From: Styela clava
Taxonomy: Eukaryota > Chordata > Ascidiacea > Stolidobranchia > Styelidae
Length of the DNA: 64,000 nucleotides
Reading direction: 5' to 3'
NCBI RefSeq assembly: GCF_964204865.1
Contig: NC_135259.1
Coordinates: forward strand, 5,900,974-5,964,973
Positions 12,326 through 25,527 of this stretch are shown in pieces (the stretch's first letter is position 1; the number at the start of each line of letters is the position of its first letter). The notes under the pieces were generated by a model that saw only the letters and a program-made list of their open reading frames with translations, was not told the origin of the DNA and ran no database searches. Made by a program: the position numbers and the translations under genes.

Positions 12326-13458
12326 GCTCTGTTTCCGGGCAGAGCGTTTTGCAGACTATATTTTTACAAATATATTCAACAGGTGGGCAGTGGCTTACAA
12401 GCAAAGCATTTAGGGGAAGCGTGAACGTTTTTAATGATGGACTATGATTAAATAGCCAGCTCGCGGTGTCGACCATATCCGATGATGTTCCTCATTCCCG
12501 CAAATAGGCTAAATAACGTAGTCCCTCGGAATTGGGCGACGACGATTGGGCACCAACTCCACTATATTTAAAACGAACTGTATTACTTGCGTGAAATTTT
12601 GTCATACCATTTTTTATTGAAAACCGCTAAAAATAACACTGTGAGTGGCTCACCATATGCCACAGAAAACGAGTAGCCCAACTGCAGCAAAAAATAACAT
12701 GTGACCGAAATGCAGCAAATAGATGTATATATATATATATATATATACACGCTGAGTTTAGAGAATACCTGGCCAAAGTTTTGCTTCTCGTAGAAAGCAT
12801 GACATATTATGAAAGTATTTTTGACATTGTCTTCATACAGATACAGTATTTCAAAGTTTCCTTATCTCCAGTTCGAAACACTACCTCTTTTGAAAAAATC
12901 AATTTTGTATAACTCTATTATGAGATGTTCAATTAACCATACAATCTTATTAAATATTGTGGTATCCTTGCAATAATACGATAACATAAATGCAAGAAAA
13001 AAGGAATCGTTAAGTGCTACCGAATCGATTGACCATCGGGTTTCCCACAAACGCATTTTTTACATTTTGTGTTTTTGAGAAAAGTGATGTTTGTGAATCT
13101 GAAGTTAAGAATACAAAAAACTCTCTCATATTTTTGCGTGGATGCCATGTAGGATTGACAAGAACCAATGATTGCCGATAGTTGTATATAATTTGGCGCC
13201 CTTGTCAAAAAAGTTTGAGCAATAATTTGAGAATGAAAACAAAATCATGTATCAATATTCATTACTAATATAGAATCACTAATATAGAATTATTCGGGAC
13301 CAGCTATAGAATTATGTGTCCGCGAGTCTTAACTATGTTTGGTGAAAATCTGACCCAGTCGTATTTATTTACAATGATTGGCATTTCATACTGGCATCTG
13401 AATGCTGAACAAAATTGAAAGCTAGCACTTTGGTCAAAAACTCTCATTTACAATATTC
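12326..13458. other. Gene-free stretch with a TA microsatellite
   Basis: It contains an alternating TA run at about 12725-12748. No exon or transposon ends were found before the hAT element at 13467. Confidence 0.45.
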
Positions 13459-13466
13459 ATTTAGAC

Positions 13467-13801
13467 CAGGGGTCTCCAACTCAAAATATGTCGCGGGCCA
13501 CTTTTTGAAATTTATTGACGACGCGGGGCACAAATTATATTCAAAATTGTTATACAAAAATTAACCAAGTAAATCTTAACACATTTGTTGAAATTACCCT
13601 TGAATCTTACACCAAGCAAGACATGAAACATATTCGTTTACTTGTGTTGGATTATTTGGCACCGTTTTATAGCGCGAGAGTCTCGATGCTTAGCCTTATT
13701 TTGCGTTGGTTTACTGGTCTTTAAACAGCACACAAACTCTCGTCCGTTAGTCGTGTGCGAAAGGCTGGCCGAAAGGCTGGGCCGCGTGTTGGAGACCCCT
13801 G
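13467..13801. mobile_element. Non-autonomous hAT element with perfect TSD
   Basis: A 335-bp element with perfect 14-bp terminal inverted repeats CAGGGGTCTCCAAC. It is flanked by identical 8-bp direct repeats ATTTAGAC (13459-13466 and 13802-13809). The CAGGGGTC ends, a subterminal CGCGGGCC motif and 8-bp duplications are standard for hAT transposons. Overlapping short frames inside have no transposase motif, so it is an internally deleted derivative. Confidence 0.92.
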
Positions 13802-13809
13802 ATTTAGAC

Positions 13810-15356
13810 CCAACATTATCATTACAACTAGACCACAGGGATATTGGCACTGTTGGAACAATATAAAATTCAGGATAATGTATATTATCCCTCACGATAA
13901 ATTTGCATGGCCGGGATGATCAAGTTGTGACAATATCAATATTAAGGCTATTTAGGCCAACGACTATATAACAGAAACAAGATTAACGTCTTGCATTATT
14001 TCATTTCATTCATAATTTTCTTTAGAGTAAATTTGATAGATGATTACTAATTTGAATGTACAAAATATGGAATTAATGACGTGTATATATCATAACTTTC
14101 GTTTAAAATGCGAGAATACAATTCAGAAGTAGGTTCGAGTATATATGCAGTTTTGTATATGTATAATATAGTTTTGCGTATCACTCGTAAAGCATTTTTA
14201 TATGGGTAAAAATGTTTGAGTTACTAATCATATCAAAATCAGTAAAATATGCCACGAGATGGATTGCCAGGGGAAAAGAATCAGCAGTGTTCAGGCATCT
14301 AAATTTAGAGTGATTCAAATGGAAAAGCAATGAAAATTTATCGTTTATAATTGGGACAATAGCACCGTAAATAACAACGACGAGCGAAGTTTCGCCATCT
14401 TTGTGAAAATCTGAAAAGTAAATTTTCATCGCACAGGATAAATATGACAAAGTTGGTGGAATAGGACGACTTCTTGCACTCGGGAGTCGCTTGAGCCATT
14501 TTCAACTCTTTACGTTTCTGCTCAAGAACGACTACTGGCGGATTAAGTTAGCCCTAAAAATATTTGCTCCGAGAACAGTTACCACAGCTAACATTGGATC
14601 TGTAATAAATAAAAATTTTACTAAAAATAGCACCGAAAACAACAATGCTTTATACACACACATAAAAAAAAAATCTCTAGAATGATTAAAAAAATATACA
14701 AGAATATTGTAAAAGTGGAAGTCCTCGTTTGCATATTTGGACATGACAGGTCATTTTATTAAATGTTGATGATAAATAAAAAAAATAAATAGTTTTTCAA
14801 ATATTTTTCGAATATACTTCAATAGAAACTCACACACAAAACGGTAAAATTGACTTACAAAAAAAGAAAACCGTACTGGTGGAAACATTGGCATCGCTAT
14901 TTCCATACAATAACTGCCTGCCGCATTACCGCATAGAGGCATTCCCACGCGTGAAATATGATTCAATCCTGTGCTGTGTCATATTACGTCATAATCATGG
15001 TAATGTCATAATTCTAGTATACATGATTAAAGAACGGCAAATTGTGTCACGAGTATCATTGATGAATTATTATACGAGTGCGTCAAAATTTAGTTCATGC
15101 TAACTAAGCATGGGCGGTAACCATATGTGCTCTCATCGTCTTCTTCTATATTGATCCATGTATGGTGGTTGATGAATTGTCATACAAACCGAATCAAACT
15201 TTAGCGTGAACTAGAAATTTGTTAGTCCGTGTTCCTACGTCGTACTACATATGCATGGTGTATTGATTATAAGCGTGATGTGTGTAATTATGTATTACCT
15301 CAGTCGACTGATTGAGCCATGTTTTGAAATGAACCACTTCGGCTAACCAGGCTACA
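13810..15356. other. Upstream region of the claudin-like gene, nothing else seen
   Basis: AT-rich, without domain-bearing frames. The segment next to 15357 should contain the promoter and 5' UTR of the claudin-like gene, but I see no TATA box in a convincing position. Confidence 0.4.
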
Positions 15357-17120
15357 ATGGCGGTTAACTCAAGTGATTATTGTTTTATAGCTACTTTAGG
15401 TTTAGTCTTGATTTCATTATTGTTAGACGGTACGACAATAGCAACTGTCGAATGGTTAGTTAATAAGAGTTATGGGTTATATCGCGGTCTCTGGAAAGAA
15501 TGTAATGAATTGGGGAAAAAAGAACAATGTTTTAATATTGGTAAGTTTTTGCAACTTTACTTTCTTGTGGATCTTTGGTAATTTCTGAGGGAGTTATTGC
15601 AAGCTGGACTGCAAGCAGCAATATATTTGGAAGATTTAGTTTGTGGTGACAATATTCACTATATCTAATACCAATGGTATTTCAAATATTACAGAAATAT
15701 ATACTTGAATATTGTTTTTACCCAAATCTTTAAATTGTCTTCCGATCTTGTCGAGACATTTGATATTATTACATTCTAACTTGTATTAAAACAGGATTTT
15801 AAATTTTGTAAGTTCCAATCTAATTTTACACTGACGCATTTTTGAAACGTGTTTCTGGTTTTATCAGGTTGTGTTGCTGAATCAAAATGTGCATGTTAGG
15901 AACATTTATATAAATTTTCATATTCAAATTTGCCTTGACTTTTGCTTTAAAATTATGGATTTGACTCCGCTCTGTGAAGAAACCGCTTTATGAAACGTTA
16001 TTCTGTTGCACTCATCCCCCAGCGATATCTGTTTTATATTCACAGACTTTTATGACTATGAAGTAATTGTCTTCGGGACGGAAGACTTTATAACTGATGT
16101 TAAATTTTTTTACTGTCGTGCTAATTAGGTAAAACATGATTATTAAGTTTCGTTTTTTTTTTTCAAATCAGGTCGAACTTCGGTGGAAAATACTGCGATT
16201 TCTTTTTTAACACTAGCAATGATTTTTAAATCTGGTGTATGCACCAGTTTAATATTTTTCCGTCGATACAAACGAAGTCGAATCTTTATCACTGTGTTGG
16301 ATTTTGTAGCAGGTAAGACAGGCTACATCCCGGCTCCAGACCGTCGGTATTTCTCTACGATTGCTGTTGAGTTTCAAGCTCAGCAAAGTTCCAAATTACA
16401 AAATCAGACAACATCTACTTTGCAGAATCTATTCAAAACATTGAAATTGATAATTTTAGACTATGACATACAGTTTCATGCCATGTTTCCAACTTCATGA
16501 TTAAAAAGGCAGAAATAGCACATATAGTTTATTTGAATATATACAGCTTACATGATCTATCTCATACCAACCATTACCAAACAGAACGAATATTCAATTT
16601 GAACTCAAATATGATTGGCTGTTTTTCAGATATTGTCGGATCAAAAAACGTGTGCAAAATATAATATATATGAAACATTTATTTAGTACTCTTCAAATAA
16701 AGGTTTAAAAGTTAATTATCGCATTTATACTTTTTTTTTTCATTTCCCTGATCCTACAAATATTCAGATAAAGGGAAACAGCTGAGGGCTGAGAAACAAC
16801 TAATGAGTGTCATTTTAATGTAAAATTTATCCAAATGTTTTGTATTTGCAGGAGTATGGAATGTAATAGCTGTTACGGTTTACGGAGCAAAATATCCGAC
16901 ATTTAGTGGTGGTGAAACTGCAGAGTTTGGACTATCATTTCGACTAGCAATTGGAAGCATTGCAATGACTTTTCTGATTTGTCCGATTTTGTGGTTGATA
17001 TTGAAACCTAAGAATGCCCAAAGCGGATATTTAACTGACCGAGACACCAATGCAAATCAGCAACCTATTGACATGGAACTCGTTGGAAACTCTTTTGTCA
17101 GGAGTGCTTATGCGTTTTAA
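15357..17120 (+). CDS. Claudin-family tetraspan membrane protein, 3 exons
   Basis: Exons 15357-15540, 16172-16312 and 16852-17120 join in frame (phase 1, phase 1) through GTAAG-type donors and CAG acceptors to give 197 residues. Four hydrophobic segments are visible: about 8-30, 69-90, 101-125 and 143-167. The first extracellular loop has the family signature W33, then G44-L45-W46, C49 and C58, matching the W-GLW-C-C pattern of the claudin/PMP22/EMP superfamily. The fourth segment begins FGLSFRLAIG, as in claudins. The protein ends SAYAF, a possible class II PDZ ligand in place of the usual claudin YV. The length is slightly below vertebrate claudins (about 210-230). The expected role is a tight-junction or septate-junction strand protein in the plasma membrane. 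Other superfamily members (PMP22-like, CACNG-like) are alternatives. All splice junctions are inferred. Confidence 0.85.
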
Positions 17121-20004
17121 TGAGATAATTGCGTAGTAACAAAACATCGCGTTGACTGTATATTCAGCATGATTTCTCTTTTTTACTCTGAAAAAGACTC
17201 TGCACTGAAATTTTCTGAACCCATGGCCACCAACAGGCATTGTTTCTGTGATAGACAAATCAGGGTTTATTGTCTATGTCTACGTAATATACTGTATATG
17301 CCAACCATATATTCTACCGCTTAAAGGACCTATCCTGCAAGGACATCAAGCTTAGTTCTGTCCCATTCAAAAAAATGTCTGCTAGACTGCTACCACTTGT
17401 ATTTTTCACCATTCTATTCTAACGAGCTGACATTAAGTATAGTCAGCAAGTCAGCAAAACAAATTTCAATAATATCATTTGTTTTCGATTTAATTGATTA
17501 CAAAAAAAAATGCGAAATGTATTCTAGCATGCAGTAAAATCAAGAAAATATACATTGAATTGTTTGATAATTGATTAAGGTGATAAGAGTAAAAATCCAC
17601 CTAAAATCAAAATGGGATTGAAAAACTAATATTCGATTGTTTATAATATTTAAAAAAATATATAATATTCTCTTTGAATCAGTTCCATTTGCTCAAGCAT
17701 GGACCCACAGAGATACAGTGTTCCTCTCCAGGTAATACAAACGAACATATTTATCTGCATGTTAATGGCTTTGGGAAAATGAGTCTCCATATCTACGTTC
17801 CCTCTGAAAATCCAGAAATTTAATATGTGGATTAAAAAAAGGGTACTCCCGGTACTTCTTTTTGATTACTGGACCAATTGCTTTGAAATTTTCAGTGGTT
17901 AAAGATAGATTTTTTTCCTAGAAGGCTATTACTTTTATTTTCTTTCAAATTTTCTGGGAATCATATGAGATTTAATATTTCATCAAAAATGTCGATGTAT
18001 TACTATTTAATCATGGGAACACCACTTTTAATTCACCAAGCGTGACGGCCGATTTTTGATATTCTTGTTCTAAAAACTGGGACGATTTTTGAGGTTATCG
18101 GTACTCGTAATGTTGTGAACTACTGCTTCGTTTAGTGTCCATATATTTGTAGACTGCGGTATCTACTGTTTTAATACCGTGGTAACTCGAATCAGTTGGT
18201 ATTTCAACTAAAGTTGAAACAGAATCGCGAAAGAAACTGGAAAATCCTTGAACCTGTAACGGTGCCGCTTTGCCGATATGGAAGTCCAGACAGTCTCATG
18301 AAAGCGGGGCTTGCAGTCGCAGTTATAATTAATGTCTTTTAATATGGGGGCTTTTTTGAAATAGGTAAACTGTGTCGTACTGGGTACCTGTACTAGTAAG
18401 TAAGTTACCATAGCCATGTAGCTGTTTCACTGTTCAGCTTCATGCAGGACTCCGGTACCTTATGGTTTTCGGTGAAGTGATGATAATATATTTCGTTTTA
18501 ATATTTATATTTAATATTTTATTTCTACGTGTCCGTATATTTGAGCATAGCTCAATGATGCCATCATGCGAATGCGCAATTGTAATAAAATCTTTGTAGG
18601 TAATAAATGGTGCTATCACCTAACTATGATGTGGAGTGATATCGTGTGATCCAATGTGCGAGTAACACCAGAAACACTTGAAAAGCCCGATCCCAAATAG
18701 TTCATCCAACATTTGTTGCTTTGACTTTATTGCATTGTCGCAGTAGTAATGAACATCGATGAGTCATTTTATTCCAGTAATTACACACAATTCCATCTAA
18801 TTTATGATCATCACTCCAAATATTAGCTCAATAAATAGAAACAAACATGAAAAATACAACATACAAATATTAAGATCTCGCAGCTAAATGACAGCGGTGC
18901 GCACTCTAAAAACCCAGAAGGAAGAGAGCAACATGCCGGAGAACTCAGGGATGCCAGATTATCGGTAAGCGTAGAGAGCCAAGTTGGCTCACTTCAATCA
19001 TGTTTCGACTGGTGTGTGTTATGAAGCATGGAGATAATACATGAAATTAATTATTAGTATAAAAGGTTGGATAAGAAGTCAGTTCATTTAGCCGAATATG
19101 AATCTACTGTGCTTATAAAATGAACACGTAATAACCGCAAGAATGGCACGACTATTGGAAGAGATATTGCAAAACACTTTTCTGGAACACAACCTATAGT
19201 GCCCATAAATGAGAAAACATTTCTTACAATCTTTGTGTTTTGTTGTCTACAAAATTGATACGAAATTACTGGTACTCTCAGGCGGAAAATACTTCGTGCA
19301 AAGTTTATGGTATAACAATCGATCAAATGTAGTATGCAAAGTTTTCCTGATTGCTCGGCGTACTTATTATTTCTACATTCATCACCACATGTTAACGAAT
19401 ATAGCTCCTTATCAATGGGTTATTTTTGAGAAACTGTCTCCTGTGAAAGATACGTTTTCTCGCAAATATTCGATAATACCACAGTTCCTCATGGTATCTG
19501 CCAAATGAAAGACGGTAAAAGTTATACTTTTGATCATTTTGCTACAGTACAGCACGTACCGCATTAGAGAGTTTCTCAATCAATTAGTAATAATTAGTAA
19601 TTTGTTGATTAGTTTTATTCATAAAATCATGTAACTGCATTATGACTCGATAGCAGCGTTGGTAAATAGAATCCTAACATTTTACGCTTGCTGTACCAGT
19701 CGACTGGAGTGAACAAGCATGAAATAACTTGAAGCTAAGCTGGGCTGTATTTATTTATTGCGCAAAATAACACAGATTTGAAAAATTCTGTTTCGCGCGA
19801 CTAGCGGATTATCGTATTTTATGCCTGTATCAACATTAATTTAATGAATTTCTAAACATAAATTTATCTCAAACCTCACATAAATACTTGTAGCGGATAA
19901 GTTTATTTATTTTTGTGATGTATGATGTTCTCTTCTTTACACGGTATTTACCTTGAACGTTTGAAAATGCTTAATGTATAACAGGTTTAATTGTATATAG
20001 AACA
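17121..20004. other. Intergenic region between claudin-like and METTL27-like genes
   Basis: It holds a diverged dispersed repeat at about 17856-18560. A small exon-like segment at 18933-18964 (ATG then 10 codons and a GTAAGC donor) could be an upstream exon of the downstream gene but is unsupported. A frame of 99 codons at 19209-19508 has no recognisable domain. Confidence 0.4.
17856..18560 (+). repeat. Dispersed repeat family, copy 2
   Basis: The left part (GATTACTGGACCAATTGCTTT, then CTATTACTTTTATTTTC) and the right part (GTCCGTATATTTGAGCATAG) match the copies at 8376 and 58012. The middle is expanded and includes a second GTCCATATATTTG motif near 18137, so it may be two overlapping insertions. 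Confidence 0.4.
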
Positions 20005-20863
20005 TGTCAGAAACGGAATGGAAAGCATGGGATACTGTTGGAGTTGTCACTAATTCAAATTCGCGACATCAACGAATTTTTGTGGAACAGTAATGACAAC
20101 GAAATGAAAATGTTATTTTTCTATTCTAGCTTTATACCGAATGGGCGCATAAATATGACAGTGACCTCGATCCTCTGAAATATGACTCCGCAGAATCTGG
20201 TGACAGAATTATTGAAATATATCGATAACACTACATCAACAAAAGTTTTGGATGTTGCGGCAGGTAAGCTGAGAATTTACAACACATATATATTATATTA
20301 AAGTGAACTTCTGTAGCTTGGTTTGACTTTCACCTAAAACAGGGGTCGGGGACCTACAGCTCGCGGGCCGCATACGGCCCGCATACGGCCCGCGGAGCAA
20401 TATAATCCAGCCCGCGATGCTTCACTGCATTATAGTAACAAAGCAGCTGTTTTGTCGATTATATTCTTTACGCAAAAGAATTTACGTGTAGACTAAAAAT
20501 ATATTATAACGTTACAAGTAGGGTTGCCACTTCTGGATACATTTTTTTTTCAAATCCAATTCTCGAATCAAAAATTTTCGAATCAAATCTTTCCGAATCT
20601 GATTCCATTGAGCTTTTTTTATTGCATATGTGTGTTTGCTCAATGTCACAAAAAAGCCCAAACTAGAAGAGAAAAACCTGAAAATGGAATACGCTATATT
20701 ATATAGCAAGGATGATAAGGGTTTTTCAGTGAATGAGCCACACTTATTCCCATCATGATAAAAAGATGTAGGTCATATATATCACCAATAAATGCATTGA
20801 TGAAAATCTTGCTGTTGCAAATTATTTGTGAGTCTTACAATACTGAGTTATTATTGTGTTATA

Positions 20864-23800
20864 CAGTGGCGGCGGGTCAATAGGGCCAACCGGGGCAGTG
20901 CCCCGGTTGTTTTTTCGGTATAATAAAAAATATTCAAAAAATACCTCAATATCGGTTGCACAGACTGTCTACACTAGCCATATTCTCCCGACATGGTTCA
21001 TTTTTCGCTCGCAAAGCCTTCGCCAAACGTCGACGGGGCGACGCCGATTTTGCCCCGGTTCCTCGTTGTATATCGTATTCTCTCTTTTATCTTCCACTCG
21101 CCGCGTTTGTCTCGTTTGTTTTCTGTTTCTTTTACTAAATCATCGGGGCCGATCGGGGCGAGCCCCGAAATTATGACGAAACAATGCCGACGTTTCTTAC
21201 AACAACGTGTTGACATATTCACGCATTCCTTCTCGTTCGTTGGTTGCTTGAAGAGTTGATAGTTTCCTCGCCTTTGTTTTTGTCGCTTGTTTCGCTATTT
21301 GAATCAGTTAGAGACCTTTAATCCATTTGCTTTCGATTTTCCACATTCCTTTTGAGCTCCTCACTTTTTTCCGGCTTCGCATTTCTTAGCCTTAGACCTC
21401 ATAATGAATAAGGTTGATGCACTACTTCGCACTCCGTTTTCGCAGCTGCCGCTGGAACAAAAATTAGAGGTACAACGTCATGGGCCTTATCAACCAAAAA
21501 ATTGTTCACTGGAACAATCCCATGACGGAGGAAAGCGTCGGCGTACATTCTGCGCAGAAACTTGGTATAAAAAACACGAATGGTTATGTTACAGCGAGGA
21601 CAAAAATGCATTTTTTTGTTTTTATTGCCCACTTTTTGCTACTGCCCGCGACTCACGTTGGTGTAAATTTGGTTTTAGAGATCTTAAACATCTTTCCGAG
21701 CGTGCCAGGGATCATCAATCTTCTATGGAGCATCTGGACAATGCAGTAAAATACCGAACATTCGGAAATGTTAATATTGCAGCACAGTTGGATGAAGGAC
21801 GCGCGGTTTCTATTCGTCGGCACAACCAAAACGTCGAGAAAAACGCCATGTTCTCGGTCGATTGATAGATGTTTTGAAGTTCATTGGTTGTCACGAGCTG
21901 TCCCTCCGTGGGCACGATGAACGGGCTGGCTCTTCTAATAGAGGGGTATTTTTGGATATGGTGGAATACACCGCATCCCTAGATACAGTATTGAGAGATC
22001 ATCTTGATGCCGCAACTGTTTCGAAAGGGACATCTAAGGATATCCAAAATGATTTGCTCGACTCAATGTATAAAATTTATTTACAACATTTGGCTCTGGA
22101 AATTGAGAATTGCTAGTTCCTTTCGATTCAGTCTGACGAGACAACTGACATCACGTGCGTTTCCCAACTGGCTGTGATTTTCTCGGTTTGTGAAAGATGG
22201 TAAACCTACCGAGAGATTTCACAGCTTTGTACCAATCGTTGATCGCACGGCTTGCGGGATATCGGCTGTACTGAAAGAAGTGTTACAGCCTTACAACGCG
22301 AAGTCAAAATTGATAGCTCAAACTTATGACGTCGCGGCAGTCATGAGTGGGTCGAAACATGGTGTTCAAGTTTATATAAAAGAAGATTTTCCTCATGCGC
22401 ATTTTTTACATTGTTATGCACACCAATTTAACCTCGTTATTAAAAATATGTGTCTTGATACCCCTCTCGTCCGTATATTTTTTGCAAATGTTTCGGGGTT
22501 TTCTTCATTTTTTTCCGTTTCGCCGAAGCGCTCTGACCTCCTTCGCCAGATATGTAGCCGCCGTCTCCCAGCTTGTGCACCAACACGTCGGAACTTCCAA
22601 TCACGCGTGGTGCAGGGCGTGTCCGAAATTAGGTCTGAGCTCATTGAGTGTTTCAATGGCATTCAGAGCTCTCCGGTTTGGGACGAACGCTCTGTGAGGG
22701 AGGCGGCAGGTCTAAAGCGTCTGCTAGAAGATGGTGAGTTTTCATTTTTTCTCGCTTTTTTCTCCACAATATTCTATCACTATCACGTGGATGTATTATA
22801 CGGCGCATTGCAGTCAACGCTGATGGATGGAGCGTCTGTGCAGTCGGGTATTTCAGACTTCTGCGATGCTGTATCTAGTATCCGGGAAACAATAAAATAC
22901 GACGACACATGGAGTGCTTCTTTACGCCGCGGGCAAACAACGCAGCGTTTGATTTTGTCTGCAAAGGAATGCTGTGACATTCTGGTGAATCAAATAGGCG
23001 ATCGTCTGCGCACTGAACACCTTGCCGCGTTCTCCTTGATGAACCACAAAATTTTTGCAAAATTTGCACGTCAATTTCCCATCCATTTGTTGGCTACTGT
23101 CTCCAAATTTACCCCATGATAAACGTGGGTAAATTGGAAAATGAATTGCGATGTATATACACCAATCAAACTTTTTTGAACATTACATCAACTTGCGCGC
23201 TCTATGGGTTCCTCATAGATAACACTCTAGTAACTACCTTTGCGGCGTCTGCAAAATTTCTGGACATCATTTTGACGACGCCTATTTCTTCCGCCGACGC
23301 AGAGCGAACATTCAGCACGCTGAATCGTATTAAAACGTATCTCAGAAACACAATGAAGCAAGATAGATTAAATTCCTTGGCTGTTTTATCCATTCACAGA
23401 GACGTTATTTCTGGGATGCATGACTTTAATCAGCGCGTTATTGAGCATTTTGCTTCCAAGAAACCGCGGCGTGTTGCATATATGTTCAAGCAGTAGAAGT
23501 CTAGCAGCATATATATCTATGAGTGAGCGACGCATGTCCTTATCCTTGCATTAGCTTTCCTTTCCTCATAGTAACGTTTTAAACCTTATTTTAGGTTTTG
23601 TCTGCTTTCCCGAAGTTTCTGTTAATATGTCATTGTATTTATCTGGGTAAATATTGCCTTTCCTTTTGAAAGAGGTTTCAAAATAAACTATGTCTATATT
23701 TATTAATCCCTTGACTTGGACCGGTTTTAAAGACACTTTCTTATCGTTAAAAATTGTCGCTTTTGCCGATTGGTTGTTACCGATGGAATGGTTTTTATAC

Positions 23801-23910
23801 TCATAAAATGATGGGAGAACTTACAGCGCTCATCCTGTCCCCGTAGATGGGGGTGACTTGGTCCCGCAGTAGCTTGCCCCGGTTGTCAAAATGACCACGC
23901 GCCGCCACTG
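20864..23910 (+). mobile_element. Inner hAT element (ZMYM1/TTF-type) with perfect TSD
   Basis: A 3047-bp element beginning CAGTGGCGGCG and ending CGCCGCCACTG. Its inverted repeats extend imperfectly about 40 bp to an AACCGGGGCA block. It is flanked by perfect 8-bp direct repeats GTGTTATA (20856-20863 and 23911-23918). It encodes one transposase on the plus strand (21404-23496), now broken. Perfect termini and target duplications suggest that it landed after the middle element. Confidence 0.93.
21404..23496 (+). pseudogene. hAT transposase, TTF-type zinc finger (ZMYM1-like), frameshifted
   Basis: Four frame segments follow one another: 21404-21865, 21862-22116, about 22117-23119 and 23116-23496. 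The first has a TTF-type zinc finger (WLCY, then FFCFYCPLF, then CKFGFRDLKHLSERARDH, then SSMEH). The second is followed, after a TAG stop at 22114, by the catalytic SDETTDIT motif. The third carries the second acidic motif (AQTYDVAAVMSG) and the CYAHQFNLVIKN CxxH motif. The last is the hAT dimerisation region (PISSADAERTFSTLNRIKTY). Breaks: a frame change near 21860, the stop at 22114-22116, and frame changes near 22190 and 23116. The tryptophan normally expected in the TRW motif appears as R in PTRRNF. No functional protein can be made from it. Confidence 0.9.
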
Positions 23911-25052
23911 GTGTTATACCTGTATCAGAGGACTGAGGCAATTTGATGGAATTCATATGAGAAAATAAGCAGGGAACAGTTGTACTGTTATGTCATAAAC
24001 ACAGTAACAGCACTGCTTTCCCTAGTCCCACACTAGTATATGTGACTGTGGTATCTTACTTCTTGTTATATTGAATTAAGGCCAGCCTTATTACCGATTC
24101 TTTATCTTCAAAATTTTAGTACAATATTTTATATTTATGCAAGCAGCATAGAGTAATACGACAAAACATTCTAATTGCATCTGAATTACTATAAAAGGGA
24201 AATGATTGCCAATAATAATTGAATTAATTAAGAAAATCAATCTTTTAACCGACTACGATTGCTAACAAAAATTTCCATAAATATTAGAGGCAATATTATT
24301 TGTGGCTAACAGCGTTATTGGCTAACTCGGGCTTCATTATTATCGTGGACTACGTTTAATTTCGTAATTCAGAAAGTCCAAATGTGCATAATGGACGCCG
24401 CGCTGACGAGAGATATCTCGATCAAACATGGTCGCTGGGGCTAAAGTAAGATGACATTCGCACAGTATGCTTGGTCTGGTATGAAATCTGGCACGTGTTG
24501 ATGTAAAACAGTGCACAAGTTGGCATTCCTCAAGTATTATTTACGCCCACTTGACCGTTATGACATTTGCTAGAAATAATCCGAAATGTTTCATTTCCGC
24601 TTGTATCGCGCTAACAAAATCAAGAAAACATGATTGTCAATTAACACTGCCGGCCGATGAACTCACTCAGTAATAGTTCTCTTCAAATGTACACAAAATA
24701 TTTCACTCAGAACGAAGTTCAAATTAAATTTCAATATAAATGAAATATTATCTAGAGGTCGGTAACTGATTCTTTATCCAATCATGTCAGGGCGTACAAT
24801 AACTTAGTCGCAGCGCAGGTGTGCTGTTGAAAATTTCCATCAAAATTGTCACGAATTTTCAGGTATACGATTCATTCAAATTCGCGCATAATAGAAACTT
24901 AGGCTATTCAGTGGAAAACTGAACTAGCAGTTTGGTGGAAATTACGCCACGCATCATCTCAGTGATGCGTGAAAGAGTGTGTTGTCGATCTTGAAACAAA
25001 TGACGGCAGATAAGTAAAAAGGCAATCACGAAAAATTCATTTTCATTTATTT

Positions 25053-25256
25053 CCGTCCCGTAATTTGGTTTTATTTGGAGTGCCGCATAAACGCATTCGG
25101 CAGTTTTAACGCTGCCGAAAACAAAGATTATCAAACGTTCAATGTTTATTTTTTCGGTCCCGTTTTTTGGTGTTATTTGGAGTGCCGCATAAACGCATTC
25201 GGCAGATTTAAAGCCGCCGAAAACAACGATTTAACAAACGTTCAATATTTTTTTCC
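25053..25256 (+). repeat. 102-bp tandem duplication inside the middle hAT element
   Basis: Two units of about 102 bp each contain TTATTTGGAGTGCCGCATAA followed by ACGCATTCGGCAG, starting at 25071 and 25173. They differ at scattered positions, so the duplication is not very recent. It lies near the right terminus, where hAT transposases commonly bind repeated subterminal motifs. Confidence 0.75.
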
Positions 25257-25428
25257 GGTGAATCGCTCTTTTTTTTCCGAATCGCGTAAATCTGATTCGA
25301 ATCGATTCGGAAAAGATGCGATTCGAATCGATCCGATTCGTAAATCTAAAAGTGGCACCCCTAGTTACAAGTATATAATTCACAATTACTCGCTTAATGA
25401 GCCTATAATTTGATTATAATTTAGACAA

Positions 25429-25527
25429 ATGGCAACAAAACGCAGAAAAGTTGATGCTAAGTGCAAATGGTTTAATGGCGCTAAAAATATTCAAATGGTC
25501 AGTCTTCGCGCGCTGCTTAAAATTTAA
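25429..25527 (+). pseudogene. N-terminal stub of a hAT transposase
   Basis: A 32-codon frame starting MATKRRKVDAKCKWFN resembles the N-terminus of hAT-derived proteins of the SCAND3/GTF2IRD2 type (M-x-x-K-R-K-V-D-A-x-x-x-x-F). It ends at a stop just before the 3' terminal region of the outer hAT element. It is read as what is left after a large internal deletion. The family match rests on my recollection of the motif. Confidence 0.4.

Larger units (their letters stand above)
20519..25363. mobile_element. Middle hAT-like element inserted in the outer one
   Basis: The terminal inverted repeats are TAGGGTTGCCACTT at 20519 and, as complement, TAGGGGTGCCACTTTT ending at 25363. They are flanked by perfect 8-bp direct repeats GTTACAAG (20511-20518 and 25364-25371). 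Both subterminal regions are rich in GAATC or CGATTCG motifs. Its own length is about 1.8 kb once the inner element is removed. I found no transposase of its own; 23919-25050 has no recognisable coding sequence. Confidence 0.88.

Noticed and set aside
18933..18964. ATG plus 10 codons with a GTAAGC donor, possible first exon of the METTL27-like gene
   Set aside because: The 20005 segment has its own ATG and expected N-terminal sequence, and nothing links the two.
22414..22662. Minus-strand frames inside the transposase
   Set aside because: They are antisense shadows of the hAT transposase, whose motifs are on the plus strand.
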